Below, piece after piece: positions 38,793 to 48,595 of a stretch of 64,000 bases of DNA. The notes beneath the pieces are model-generated. The model was not told the DNA's origin, searched no databases, and was given only the letters and a program-made list of their open reading frames with translations. The stretch is from an uncultured Candidatus Poseidoniales archaeon (GTDB lineage Archaea > Thermoplasmatota > Poseidoniia > Poseidoniales > Thalassarchaeaceae): the NCBI GenBank assembly GCA_905182515.1, contig CAJJBW010000005.1, positions 1-64,000 of the forward strand. The letters are read 5' to 3'. How positions within the stretch are numbered: the first letter of the stretch is position 1; every line of letters starts with the position of its first letter. A program made the translations under genes and the position numbers.

Positions 38793-40073
38793 TTACTGAA
38801 TTGGTTCTAGAAATTGCTGATTGTTCATCAAAGATCTTAGCACATCAGGAATTCTCACTTTCCCTTCTTTATTTTGATATTGTTCTATTATTGCAACCAA
38901 AGCCCTGCTAGTTGCTACGGCAGTAGAGTTTAATGTATGGACAGCTGAATTACCATCGGATGTTCTATAACGCATCCTTAATCTATTTGCTTGATAATCT
39001 GTACAGTTCGAACATGATACCACTTCTTTGTACTCTCCTGCGCCTGGAAGCCACGCTTCTAGGTCATATTTTTTGGATGCCACAGTACCCATGTCTCCAG
39101 TACAAATATTAACGACTCGATAATGTAATTCTAGACTGTCCCACAAATCTATCGCATTTTTCAACAAATCTTCATGATGTTTCCAAGATTCATCTGGATG
39201 GCAAATTATCACTTGTTCAATTTTAGTAAATTGATGAACTCTCCAAATTCCTCTATCCGAAAGGCCATGGGCGCCAACTTCTCTCCTAAAGCATTGTGAG
39301 ATTCCTACTAATTTTATTGGTAACTCTGAAGGCTCAATTATTTCATCCATCCTCATTGCTGTCAATGGGTGCTCGCTAGTTGCGATTAGGTAGTATTTAT
39401 CAGGTTCTATTCCGTACATTACTGTCTCAAAATCACTAAGATCAGTAACCCCTTCATATGCCTTTTTATTCATCATTAAAGGTGGTTGAACGAGAACATA
39501 TTCCCTATTTATTAAGAAATTAGAGCAATAAACTTGTAATGCCATTTCTAATCTGGCTAAATCCCCTTTAAGAAAATAGAATCTGCTTCCAGATATTTTT
39601 GCCGCCCTTGCTAAATCTACCCATCCATTTTCTTCCAGCATTTCATTGTGATTTTTTGCTTGGAAATTAAACTCTATTTTCTTACCATGGATGCTATGTA
39701 GGGTATTTTTCTGATCATCCTCTCCAACAGGTACACTGGGGTGTAGTAAATTAGGTACTTTCATTCTAACTATGTCTCTCTTACTTAAGCATTCATCAGC
39801 TAATAAGACTAATTTTTCAATTTCAGAGCCTATGTTTGAAACTTTTCTAATCACTTCGTTAATCGCTTCAGAATTTCCTGATTTCTTTGCTTCCCCAATC
39901 TCTCTTGCTGCAGTATTTTTTTCTTTTCTTAATATGTCTGCATCATATCGTACCTTTCTCCATTCATTGTCTAACTGTATGACTTCATTGATATTATCAT
40001 GCGGAATTTTGCGCTTGTCATGATCAGTACGTATATCATCAGAATTATTTCTGAACATGCTTATGTCTAACAT
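38793..40073 (-). CDS. serS: Seryl-tRNA synthetase
   Basis: Class II synthetase charging tRNA-Ser, common type rather than the rare methanogen form. It has an N-terminal coiled-coil arm (residues 30-110), then motif 2 (CFRREVGAHGLSDRGIWRVHQFTKIEQ region) and motif 3 (NSTAVATSRALVAIIEQY). The 426 residues are standard. It reads on the minus strand, with its stop one base from the biotin carrier gene. Confidence 0.97.
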   Translation of the reverse strand: MLDISMFRNNSDDIRTDHDKRKIPHDNINEVIQLDNEWRKVRYDADILRKEKNTAAREIGEAKKSGNSEAINEVIRKVSNIGSEIEKLVLLADECLSKRDIVRMKVPNLLHPSVPVGEDDQKNTLHSIHGKKIEFNFQAKNHNEMLEENGWVDLARAAKISGSRFYFLKGDLARLEMALQVYCSNFLINREYVLVQPPLMMNKKAYEGVTDLSDFETVMYGIEPDKYYLIATSEHPLTAMRMDEIIEPSELPIKLVGISQCFRREVGAHGLSDRGIWRVHQFTKIEQVIICHPDESWKHHEDLLKNAIDLWDSLELHYRVVNICTGDMGTVASKKYDLEAWLPGAGEYKEVVSCSNCTDYQANRLRMRYRTSDGNSAVHTLNSTAVATSRALVAIIEQYQNKEGKVRIPDVLRSLMNNQQFLEPIQ

Positions 40074-40126
40074 AGTACCATTGTCTAGGAATCATCAATC
40101 AGACTTCAATTAATCGGAGATTCTTA

Positions 40127-41200
40127 TCAGAAGAACGTTATGTTGTGCCATAATTGATCAAAACCAATTGCAATAGTTCCGAATATTATGTATCCAAGAA
40201 TACTGCCTCCATTGAGTAATGGAAGTCCAGCCTGAGGTTTACCTCTAGCAACTTGTGTCATGAGTGCCAGATATCCACATAATCCCCCAAAAAGAGTTCC
40301 TAGGCCAACTAACATTGGCCCAAGATGAATTGGAATAGTGGGTTCTCCCCACATGTCAAATACTACTGGGCCAATCTCTGGTAAGAAAGTAACACTTGAT
40401 ATTACTAATATCCCTGGGAAAATTACATCTCCGAGTCCCATAAATAAGGCGTCTCTTGATTTTTTTTCTGTTTTGTTGTGGCTATTGTCTTTTAATGTAA
40501 TATTATCATCTTGCATTATTTTTTCATTTTCTTTTCTAAATGAATATCCTCTTTCTTTTGGAGCAACTAATAAAACAGGTAATTTCAAATCAATCATTGT
40601 ATCGGCCAATTCAAGCATATGTTTACTTTTATTCACTGCCCAATGGTCATAAAATGCCGCTATTATCATAAATATTATTATTAGTATGGGGGTAAATGCT
40701 ACTCCAAGCAACGTTATGACTCCGGCCCCAACTAAGACTCCAACTCCGTTAACTACATACCACTCTGGAAACTTATGTAATAGTGTCATCAACCCAATTG
40801 TTGATAATATTGCAAACATATTCAATAGAGTTGGCGATATGTCAAATTCAGTTGAAATCATAACTATCCATCTTAAAATTAAAGCAATTGGCCAAATTGT
40901 ATAGAACAAACTGATTCCCAGTGCTAACATTATAAATCCCTTTATCAAGTAATTAAGACCCTTTCTTGCCAACCAAATAATAATAACCGTAAATAAAAAT
41001 ATCATAAATAACTCAAAGAAAATGAATTTTAATTCTGTTGTTCCTTCTTCGCCAAAAGCACGAACTTCCTCAAAATTATATATCGGCTGAATAAATAAAC
41101 TAATTAGAATTGTTCCGATAAACATACTAGCCATGCCAGTCATTGAAACCCATTGTTCACGCATTGCTTGGAATATTTGCGAAGCACTCTCCCCTTCCAT
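40127..41200 (-). CDS. Presenilin-like intramembrane aspartyl protease (A22 family)
   Basis: A polytopic membrane protease of 357 residues. The two catalytic aspartates are visible in AAFYDHWA (Asp185, YD motif) and GLGDVIFPG (Asp258, GxGD motif). The loop AGLPLLNGG corresponds to the PAL motif. About nine helices are predicted, with a long hydrophilic loop between the aspartates, as in archaeal presenilin homologues. ATG 41200 is chosen because a longer frame would cross into the divergent folC start. The 42-base gap to folC must hold both promoters. Confidence 0.88.
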   Translation of the reverse strand: MEGESASQIFQAMREQWVSMTGMASMFIGTILISLFIQPIYNFEEVRAFGEEGTTELKFIFFELFMIFLFTVIIIWLARKGLNYLIKGFIMLALGISLFYTIWPIALILRWIVMISTEFDISPTLLNMFAILSTIGLMTLLHKFPEWYVVNGVGVLVGAGVITLLGVAFTPILIIIFMIIAAFYDHWAVNKSKHMLELADTMIDLKLPVLLVAPKERGYSFRKENEKIMQDDNITLKDNSHNKTEKKSRDALFMGLGDVIFPGILVISSVTFLPEIGPVVFDMWGEPTIPIHLGPMLVGLGTLFGGLCGYLALMTQVARGKPQAGLPLLNGGSILGYIIFGTIAIGFDQLWHNITFF

Positions 41201-41242
41201 ACATTCCACGACATTCAATACACATTTCACTTTGACCCATCC

Positions 41243-42472
41243 ATGGACCAACAAGGCCAAGATGCTCCATGTCCAAGAGTATGGCTTACAAATAGAATTA
41301 GTGCGGGTATGAAGTTAGGATTAGAAAACTGTGACGAGATGCTAAAAAGATTAGGAAATCCTCAGAATTGTTTCACCTCAATACATGTTGCAGGTACTAA
41401 TGGAAAAGGCTCACTCTGTGCTAATTTGTCTGCCCTAGCCTCTAAGAATGACTTATTAGTTGGTTTTTTCTCTTCTCCTCATTTAATTACTGTAGAAGAA
41501 AGAATAAGGGTCGATGGTAGGCCCTTGAATCCAAAAATATTTGATAAATATCTATTTTCAGTTTTGGAGGCATCATTGATTAAACCTAATATCGAACCTA
41601 CATTTTTTGAAACTACATTTTTAATTTCCATGCTCGCATTTTCTGAAGCAAAAATAGATATTGCAATAATTGAAACTGGCTTAGGAGGTAGACTGGATGC
41701 AACTAGATTGGTAAATGCAAGTGTATGTGCAATTACTACAATATCCTATGATCATTCTGAAATTTTGGGTAACTCTTTAGTAGAAATAGCAAAGGAAAAG
41801 GCTGCAATTTATAGGCCAGACAAGCTTTTATTTTCATTATATCACTCAGATATAGAAGTTAGAAAGGTATTTGAAAATATTGCTGGCAAAGATTTAAAGT
41901 GGTTCAAACCAAATTCAAATAATGGATGGGACATTTCCAAGGAATATGCTATGACGATAGCACTCCACTTAGGTTGGACGATAAAAGAATATGAAATTAG
42001 TTGGCCAGGAAGGTCTCCAAATGCTATTGAATGGATACCTGGAATAAAATCAATAGTAAGTGCAGCACATAATTTTGAGAGCATTAAAAATGATTTAGAA
42101 ATAGTTAATGGCGAGTATTTAATGTTATTAGGAATGACTGGAAAATCTAACCTTAATGAAATTTTATCGGCATTTAATAAATCTTCAAATTGCCTATATT
42201 CGATAATAACTGAACCATCAGGGGGGAGAAATCTTGCAACCCCCTCTGAGGTCATAATTGCTAAATTAAAAAAACTCGGATATCATGAGATAGAGGCCCA
42301 GAATAATCCTATTAGGGCATTTAAGCAATTAGAATTAAGGGCAAAAAAACTTAATTCACAAGTTTTGATAATAGGTAGTATATATTTAATTGGTGAGATT
42401 ATGAACTATATTATTAAAAGAGATAAACTAAATCTATACGATTTATTAATAATCCATCCTCCTTCAAAGTAG
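41243..42472 (+). CDS. folC: Folylpolyglutamate synthase / dihydrofolate synthase (Mur ligase family)
   Basis: ATP-dependent ligase adding glutamate to folates. P-loop VAGTNGKGS, then FFSSPHLITVEERI and the magnesium-binding IDIAIIETGLGGRLDATR, are diagnostic. Length is about 409 residues. ATG 41243 is preferred; a later ATG at 41309 is possible. The gene lacks a strong ribosome binding site, and a possible leaderless start was not resolved. It is followed after 5 bases by the deaminase gene, so the two form a nucleotide/folate pair. Confidence 0.93.
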   Translation: MDQQGQDAPCPRVWLTNRISAGMKLGLENCDEMLKRLGNPQNCFTSIHVAGTNGKGSLCANLSALASKNDLLVGFFSSPHLITVEERIRVDGRPLNPKIFDKYLFSVLEASLIKPNIEPTFFETTFLISMLAFSEAKIDIAIIETGLGGRLDATRLVNASVCAITTISYDHSEILGNSLVEIAKEKAAIYRPDKLLFSLYHSDIEVRKVFENIAGKDLKWFKPNSNNGWDISKEYAMTIALHLGWTIKEYEISWPGRSPNAIEWIPGIKSIVSAAHNFESIKNDLEIVNGEYLMLLGMTGKSNLNEILSAFNKSSNCLYSIITEPSGGRNLATPSEVIIAKLKKLGYHEIEAQNNPIRAFKQLELRAKKLNSQVLIIGSIYLIGEIMNYIIKRDKLNLYDLLIIHPPSK

Positions 42473-42477
42473 ACAAT

Positions 42478-42945
42478 ATGATTAGCAACTCTCGTACGCC
42501 GATGTATATGGCTGAAAAGTGGGACCTACGTTTTATTGAACTTGCAAAACATATCTCCACATGGAGCAAAGATCCTTCAACCAAAGTGGGATGTGTAATC
42601 GTTGGAGAGGATAGGGAAATTAGATCAACTGGTTTCAATGGTTTTCCAAGAGGAATTGAAGATACATTGGAAAGACTCGAAGATCGAAATCAGAAATATC
42701 CAATGATATGTCATGCAGAAGAAAATGCAATCATGCACGCTGCTCGGATAGGAGTCTCTCTCAAGGGTACAATGGCATACGTTACTTGGCCGCCTTGTTC
42801 TAGGTGTACAAGATCTCTGATTCAAGCAGGTATTCGCGAAGTTATTTACCCTTCAGATGTCCAAATACCAGAACGCTGGCAAGTAGATTTTGATATAGCA
42901 TCAAATATGATGAATGAAGCAGGAATTATTGTAAGAATGGCATAA
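42478..42945 (+). CDS. dCMP deaminase family zinc enzyme
   Basis: A 155-residue zinc-dependent deaminase. The catalytic motif HAEENAI (His79, Glu81) and the zinc cysteines of PPCSRC (Cys107, Cys110) are present, with the ST-KVGCVIVG N-terminal strand of dCMP deaminases. It would convert dCMP to dUMP, the substrate for thymidylate synthesis that also uses folate. CMP/guanine-type relatives cannot be excluded by eye. It starts 5 bases after folC. Confidence 0.9.
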   Translation: MISNSRTPMYMAEKWDLRFIELAKHISTWSKDPSTKVGCVIVGEDREIRSTGFNGFPRGIEDTLERLEDRNQKYPMICHAEENAIMHAARIGVSLKGTMAYVTWPPCSRCTRSLIQAGIREVIYPSDVQIPERWQVDFDIASNMMNEAGIIVRMA

Positions 42946-42961
42946 AATTTTGGTCGATAAA

Positions 42962-44062
42962 ATGGCACAGATACAAAAACCATTCACATTTTTACGTACA
43001 GGACATGTAGTTAGGAATAGGACAGTTCTTGCTGCAATGACTAATAAACAAAGTAATGATGATGGCACAATATCTTCCGAAGAAATATCATGGCTGTGTA
43101 GAAGGGCAGAAGGAGGTTTTGGAATTGTCACAACTGCCGCAACCCATGTTTCTAAAGATGGTCAAGGTTGGGATGGTGAATTTGGAATTTTCAACGACTC
43201 ACATATTGCTGGATTAAAGTTATTAACAGACAATCTAAGATCTAAAGGTGCAATTAGTATTGCCCAAATATTCCATGGAGGAATGAGGTCACCTCAAAGA
43301 CTAACAGGCGTTCAACCAATTTCAGCTAGTAAAAATAAGTGTTCTGAATCACTCTATGGCTTCTCAAGATCTGCATCTGAACAAGATATTGTCAGATTAA
43401 TTAATGATTTTTCTGATGCGGCATTAAGGTGTGCTAATTCTGGTTTTGATGGTATTGAATTACATGGTGCCCATGGATATCTGATATCTCAATTCCTAGG
43501 TTCCAAAACTAATCGACGTAACGATTCATGGGGTGGAGATATTATTTATCGTGCTAAATTTTTAATAGAAATTTTACGCTCAATAAAACTAAAGGTACCA
43601 GATAATTTTATCATTGGCGTCCGAATTTCACCCGAAATTGAAAAAATAGGCATCAATCTTCATGATAGTATCAAATTAGCTGAGATATTAAGGGACGAAG
43701 AAATAGATTTCCTCCATTTGTCCTGTGGAGATTCTTTTTCTCGTTCGATTTGTGAGCCAGAAGATCCTCGTTTTATTACAGAATGGTTCACTACTTCGAT
43801 CTCTCAACTTCCTCCGATTATATCTACGGGCGCAGTTTGGAATTCCAAAGATGTAAATTCATTAATCAGCCAAGGTGCAGATTTTATTGGTGTAGCAAGA
43901 GTGGGTATCGCGCATCCAGATTGGCCAAAAAAAATATTAAATGAGAAATATGAACCAAAGGAACCTCCATTCACCGAAACTCAACTTAGGGACGTTAAAT
44001 TAAGTCAACCATTTATTGATTATATGAAGGTGTGGGATAATTTTGTTTCGGCCGATACATAA
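42962..44062 (+). CDS. NADH:flavin oxidoreductase, Old Yellow Enzyme family
   Basis: FMN-binding TIM-barrel oxidoreductase. Signature segments: NRTVLAAMTNKQ at the N-terminus, QIFHGGMRS, and the active-site block IELHGAHGYLISQFLGSKTNRRNDSWGG. The 366 residues are shorter than 2,4-dienoyl-CoA reductase, and no Fe-S domain is present, so the type is a simple ene-reductase. Substrate unknown. ATG 42962 is used; an upstream TTG at 42950 is unlikely. Confidence 0.9.
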   Translation: MAQIQKPFTFLRTGHVVRNRTVLAAMTNKQSNDDGTISSEEISWLCRRAEGGFGIVTTAATHVSKDGQGWDGEFGIFNDSHIAGLKLLTDNLRSKGAISIAQIFHGGMRSPQRLTGVQPISASKNKCSESLYGFSRSASEQDIVRLINDFSDAALRCANSGFDGIELHGAHGYLISQFLGSKTNRRNDSWGGDIIYRAKFLIEILRSIKLKVPDNFIIGVRISPEIEKIGINLHDSIKLAEILRDEEIDFLHLSCGDSFSRSICEPEDPRFITEWFTTSISQLPPIISTGAVWNSKDVNSLISQGADFIGVARVGIAHPDWPKKILNEKYEPKEPPFTETQLRDVKLSQPFIDYMKVWDNFVSADT

Positions 44063-44118
44063 TTTATTATTTATTATATGTTAATATGTTTAATCTAAAA
44101 ATTCCAAGAAGGTGTGAA

Positions 44119-44967
44119 ATGTTCCAAGATGCTCTTATTGCCGGCCTGTTTGCTGGAGTTGTGGCCATATCTGTTACTTTACTAGTGGAAAAATTAGGAG
44201 GGGCCATTGGAGGTATCTTGGGTACGATACCAACGACGATAGTGCCGGCTTCAATAGGTGTAGCATTAGCAACTGACATTGTTGATTTTCGAATGAGCAT
44301 GGCTGTCGTCCCGTTGGGGATGCTAATAAATGGAATTTTTCTGGCAAATTGGAAAATTTTACCCACATATTTTAATCATACTGAGAATAAATATACCACA
44401 TTAATTATAATTATTTTTATATCATTATTTATATGGTTATTCTGTGGCTTAATAATATTAAATTTAATTAATTTAGCTAGTATTGCGGGCATACCTCCTT
44501 TAATAATAGGGTTAATTGGTTTACTATTAGTCGCAATTCTTGGAATTACAATGTGTTGGCATATAGGGCCAACTCCTTCAAGTAAAAACAAAGTAAACAT
44601 ATATGTTTTACTTTCAAGGGGTATGATGGCTGCATTTGCAATAGGTATTGCAGTTTGGATATCCGGCCTTGGATATCCTTTGATAGCAGGTCTTGCAACC
44701 GTTTTCCCGGCCATATTTCTTACTAGTATGGTTGCACTTTGGATTTCGCAAGGTCCGTCTGTGCCAATGGGAGCTGCAGGGCCAATGATGTTAGGCGGGG
44801 CATCTGTTGCTCTATATTCGATAATAGCGATATGGTCCTTTCCTATGTTTGGAATTTTCCAAGGCACATTATTGGCATGGGCCGGATCGATAATTTTTTG
44901 GTCATTTCCCAGTTTCCAATTCGTTAGGTGGCGTCAAAGAAAATCAAAAATTATTGATTTTCAATAA
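44119..44967 (+). CDS. Multi-pass membrane protein of unknown function
   Basis: A 282-residue protein with about nine hydrophobic helices, small residues in a first-helix motif (GGAIGGILGTIPTTIVPASIG) and a matching second half (GYPLIAGLATVFPAIFLTSMVALWISQG). The two halves look loosely repeated, as in transporters with inverted repeats. ATG 44119 follows AAGGTGTGAA; an ATG at 44086 is less likely. The C-terminus is basic and overlaps by 24 bases, tail to tail, with the kinase-like gene on the other strand. Not recognised as a named family. Confidence 0.75.
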   Translation: MFQDALIAGLFAGVVAISVTLLVEKLGGAIGGILGTIPTTIVPASIGVALATDIVDFRMSMAVVPLGMLINGIFLANWKILPTYFNHTENKYTTLIIIIFISLFIWLFCGLIILNLINLASIAGIPPLIIGLIGLLLVAILGITMCWHIGPTPSSKNKVNIYVLLSRGMMAAFAIGIAVWISGLGYPLIAGLATVFPAIFLTSMVALWISQGPSVPMGAAGPMMLGGASVALYSIIAIWSFPMFGIFQGTLLAWAGSIIFWSFPSFQFVRWRQRKSKIIDFQ

Positions 44968-45501
44968 TTTTTCCCATATTTGGTCTAATTTTTCATTTAA
45001 TTGTTGTATGGAACCGTCATTTATGATTTGCATATCTGCTAATAATGCAGTAGCATCCAGCGCCTGTCCAGCTTCATCTTTGGAATTAATTTCTTTGTTT
45101 TCTTGTTTTTTGAATAATTCTCTATTCAGTGGATCACCCGGTCTAGCCCGACTTTGCAATCTTTCCCATCTTTTATCTTCACTTGCTTTGACTTCTAAGA
45201 GTACAAAGTCTCCTCTTGATCTTAATTTTTCTACTTCCATAGTTGTCCTTATTGAATCCACTACTGCATTTTCTCCATCTAATATATCTAGTAACATTTC
45301 AGCTAATATTCCTCCTCCTCCTTCTCTTCGCAAGTCCCTTCCTCCCTCGATTAATGAATCTCTATTAATCTCCTTTTCTTGCTCTCTAAGCCACGCTCTT
45401 ATTGAATCCGAACAAGAAACGCTCTTCATTCCTTTATTAGCAAACCACTTCACCAATGTCGATTTACCAGATGCATTTCTACCTGTCAGGCCTATTAGCA
45501 T
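44944..45501 (-). CDS. P-loop kinase-like protein (UPF0200/dephospho-CoA kinase-like)
   Basis: A 185-residue nucleotide-binding protein. Walker A GRNASGKST lies close to the N-terminus. Then come CSDSIRAWLREQ, DSIRTTMEVEKLR and the mobile RPGDPLN segment. These resemble the archaeal UPF0200 group of predicted nucleotide or CoA kinases. The start at ATG 45501 puts the P-loop where the family has it; a longer frame from 45567 overlaps the helicase by 29 bases. It is cotranscribed after the helicase. Substrate unknown. Confidence 0.8.
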   Translation of the reverse strand: MLIGLTGRNASGKSTLVKWFANKGMKSVSCSDSIRAWLREQEKEINRDSLIEGGRDLRREGGGGILAEMLLDILDGENAVVDSIRTTMEVEKLRSRGDFVLLEVKASEDKRWERLQSRARPGDPLNRELFKKQENKEINSKDEAGQALDATALLADMQIINDGSIQQLNEKLDQIWEKLLKINNF

Positions 45502-45538
45502 ATTATCTCTGACTGGGGCAAGGGAGATATTGATTTCG

Positions 45539-48538
45539 TTAAGACCAGTACCTTCTAGTGCTTGCATATTTTAATTCTGCAGTATGAATTGAACGTAACA
45601 GAGAAATCCGATCTCCGGGGATATGCCCTCTTAGTATCCTTGTGGCTGTTTCTTCTCCAATTCCTCTCCCCATTAGGCATATTATCCCTTCTAAACCATG
45701 TATTTTTATTAATTCAGCATTTTTCATTATTTTACCTCTCACTCTGAAGTCTTTACTTTCAACCATTTCTTTCAATCTATTTTCCATTCTTTCTGGCGAG
45801 CAGGCTAACATAGTACCTCCACATAAAGAACACGGCAATAATCTATCATTCATTTTTTCCACTCTCTTTCTAGTTCTATCGTTACAATTAATACAAATCA
45901 AACTTACTCTTTCATTTAATAATCGCAACTCAAGCCTTTCTCTCAATTCTTTATCAGACCAAGAAGGTAGTAACAAATCTTTTTCTGCTTTAGGGGATAT
46001 CCCTAATGGGCCAGGAGGCGTGTGAATTATTTTAATCAAATTATCTTGTATTGATTTTAGAGTGTCAATGGATCCTTCTATATCCATTCTTTCATGAAAT
46101 AATTTGTCTAAAGCTTCTTCTATTACTGGCGTTCCTTTGTATCTTTTCATTAAACCATTCAAATTAACTTTTCTGGGGTCAACACCTTTCTTCAATACTC
46201 CCATTTTTTTGGCTACTTGTACTACTCTCCATCGAACTGTACGACTATTTGGTATCGTCATTCTAAGTATTGAAGCAAGTGCAACAGCAGGCGTACCTTC
46301 TAACCACTCTATGATATCTTTTGGAGTGGTGCCTGGTATTTGAAAAGATATTCTATATGGATCTATTATGGTCCTTCCCATTTTACCTTCTCTCATAGAT
46401 CCCATTGCTTGGATAAAATGAGCCAAAGTTTCATTTATTTTTGATCCCTTACAAGTATTCAATACTATGGTCCCTTGATGTTCTTCTATTGTCATTGTTC
46501 GATCATCGGGAATTTCACCAGTAGAGTCAAGATGGTCTGCAACAGTTGACACAAGGATATCTCTGGCTGAATCACTTAGTGGATATTCACTCAATTTTCT
46601 ATAATCCTTACTTTTAGTTAGGGCCCCTATTGATATTGCCGTACTTCTTCTCAATCTTCCAACTTCTTCGGCAATAACTCTGGGCACTGGAGGTAATTCG
46701 CCAGACCACACTGGCGCAGAACCACTTTCTTTAACAGGTCCAACTAACAATTCTTCTTGCTCAGGGTCAGCATCAATTATTTCCCACGTTCTTCCTGCCA
46801 TGACAAATCTCCTGGTTTGCCCTAATGATTCTTCACTATTGTCGTTTAAAGAAAGTACGAAAGCCTCATCTACCGAACCTAAGGTTTTTCTCGTCACTGC
46901 ATCCCTTACTCTGTAAGAAGTTTCATCAGGAATCATTGAGATATGATCCATTCTTGTTTTACCAAGTCTCCCTGCAGGAGAAAACCAACCATTTTTAAGA
47001 TATTCGGGAAGTACTCTAAGGAGTCTTTGTAGCCATATATTTTTATCTTTTTCAGAATGTTCTTCTTCCCATGAGGGTCTTTCAGCAGGAAAATCATCTC
47101 CAATTTTTGCTGCTAATTCTTTCCATAGTTTTTTACTCCAAATTGTTGGGTCGGAATCTTTAGGCTCTTCTATCAACCTAATCAACCACCTATCGTCAAG
47201 GACTCTTAGCACGGATAATGTATTTTCATTATTCCAATCATTGAATATTGAGACCTTTTCCAATATACCTGTAGCATTTTCGGGAGTGACAAAACCTTTT
47301 TCTATTGACATTTGTAGAAATTGATTAGCGGCAACAATCTTTGGATTTGTACGCCAAGAAACTTCTCCTATTTCACCTGCCATTGCTTTTCTAGCAATTA
47401 CTGCACACTCTGATATTCCATCAACTTCCCATGCAAGTATCTCTCCTGCACCAGTTCCTCCGAGATAATGCTCGGCTCTTCCAACACGTTGTAATAAACT
47501 ATCAACAGATCTCGGACTTTGAAGTTGATGGACCTTTTTTATTGAGCCTATATCTATGCCTAATTCTAGACTACTAGTACAAATTAATCCATGTAATTCA
47601 CCATTTCTCAACGACTCCTCTACTTCTCTTCTAGTTTCAGCAGCCAAACTCCCATGATGAATTCCTATATTTAATTCTGGAGATAATCTCATTAACCTTT
47701 GCGATACTGTTTCAGCCGTATTTCTTGAATTAACAAAAACCAATGCAGGAGAATCTTCAATCAAAGTTTTGGTAAGTCTTCTAAATGCAGCTATTGAATC
47801 TGAGGATATCTTCCATTCAACAGATAATAATTCATCTTCAGAAGTTACCGGCTCTTTGTGAACTATTACTTTAGTTTCTCTAGGTGCTGGCCCCATTATC
47901 GCCTCTCCTTCTTCAGAGAACCATTTTGCCACTTCATTGGGATTACCCACTGTAGCCGATAATCCAACAATTTGTATCTTATTTTTTGAATAATCTTGGA
48001 TTCTTTGTAATCCAACTAGTAATTGTGATCCTCTTTCAGAACCAGCCATGTCATGCACCTCATCTAGAATAATAGCTTTAACGCCTGATAAATGCTCTCT
48101 TAGGCGACTCCCCAGAAGCATTATTTGCATAGTTTCTGGAGTTGTAACGAGTAAATTGGGAGGTTTTTTTGACTGCCTCAATCTTTCTTTTTGAGTTGTA
48201 TCTCCATGACGCAATCCAACAGTTAACTCCAATGGTACTAACATTTTTGATAATCTCCTATCAATGTCTCTATTCAATGCTCTAAGTGGTGTAATGTATA
48301 AAATTGAGAGGCCACTCCATTTTTCTTTCAAACATCTTGATATTAATGGTAAAACTGCAGATTCAGTTTTTCCACTTCCTGTTGGTGCAACCATCAACCT
48401 GTCTTTACCAGATGATAAATCGGGAATAGACGCTTTCTGGATAGGAGTTAAATCCCAGCCTAGGTCACTTATCAGATCATTTACTCTAGGATGTAAATGC
48501 TCAGATGCCCCCTTCATGTCACCCCGTCTAAGGGACAT
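45539..48538 (-). CDS. Lhr-type DEAD/DEAH superfamily 2 helicase with C-terminal zinc motif
   Basis: A 999-residue ATP-dependent helicase. Walker A APTGSGKTES (residues 51-60), the DEVHD Walker B, LSATVGNP (motif III) and the C-terminal RecA domain with QLQSPRSVDSLLQRVGRAEH match Lhr-family enzymes. After the winged-helix and Lhr-core region comes a cysteine cluster (CINC, CSLCGG) that could bind zinc, then a helix-hairpin-helix-like stretch near MGRGIGEETATRI. Lhr enzymes repair or remodel nucleic acids. Arrangement of the extreme C-terminus is unusual. A TATA-like element for the divergent gene lies just upstream. Confidence 0.9.
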   Translation of the reverse strand: MSLRRGDMKGASEHLHPRVNDLISDLGWDLTPIQKASIPDLSSGKDRLMVAPTGSGKTESAVLPLISRCLKEKWSGLSILYITPLRALNRDIDRRLSKMLVPLELTVGLRHGDTTQKERLRQSKKPPNLLVTTPETMQIMLLGSRLREHLSGVKAIILDEVHDMAGSERGSQLLVGLQRIQDYSKNKIQIVGLSATVGNPNEVAKWFSEEGEAIMGPAPRETKVIVHKEPVTSEDELLSVEWKISSDSIAAFRRLTKTLIEDSPALVFVNSRNTAETVSQRLMRLSPELNIGIHHGSLAAETRREVEESLRNGELHGLICTSSLELGIDIGSIKKVHQLQSPRSVDSLLQRVGRAEHYLGGTGAGEILAWEVDGISECAVIARKAMAGEIGEVSWRTNPKIVAANQFLQMSIEKGFVTPENATGILEKVSIFNDWNNENTLSVLRVLDDRWLIRLIEEPKDSDPTIWSKKLWKELAAKIGDDFPAERPSWEEEHSEKDKNIWLQRLLRVLPEYLKNGWFSPAGRLGKTRMDHISMIPDETSYRVRDAVTRKTLGSVDEAFVLSLNDNSEESLGQTRRFVMAGRTWEIIDADPEQEELLVGPVKESGSAPVWSGELPPVPRVIAEEVGRLRRSTAISIGALTKSKDYRKLSEYPLSDSARDILVSTVADHLDSTGEIPDDRTMTIEEHQGTIVLNTCKGSKINETLAHFIQAMGSMREGKMGRTIIDPYRISFQIPGTTPKDIIEWLEGTPAVALASILRMTIPNSRTVRWRVVQVAKKMGVLKKGVDPRKVNLNGLMKRYKGTPVIEEALDKLFHERMDIEGSIDTLKSIQDNLIKIIHTPPGPLGISPKAEKDLLLPSWSDKELRERLELRLLNERVSLICINCNDRTRKRVEKMNDRLLPCSLCGGTMLACSPERMENRLKEMVESKDFRVRGKIMKNAELIKIHGLEGIICLMGRGIGEETATRILRGHIPGDRISLLRSIHTAELKYASTRRYWS

Positions 48539-48560
48539 AAAGAAAACCCTCTGTTCCAGA

Positions 48561-48568
48561 ATATATAA
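48561..48568 (+). promoter_or_regulatory. Probable TATA box for the 48596 gene
   Basis: ATATATAA lies about 28-32 bases before ATG 48596, and no ribosome binding site lies between. This fits a leaderless mRNA for the plus-strand gene, on the far side of the divergent helicase start. Confidence 0.45.
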
Positions 48569-48595
48569 TTATTACAAATTTTACCTTACAAACTT

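Noticed and set aside
45642-46025. Plus-strand ORF opposite the Lhr helicase
   Set aside because: Antisense shadow of the C-terminal helicase region.
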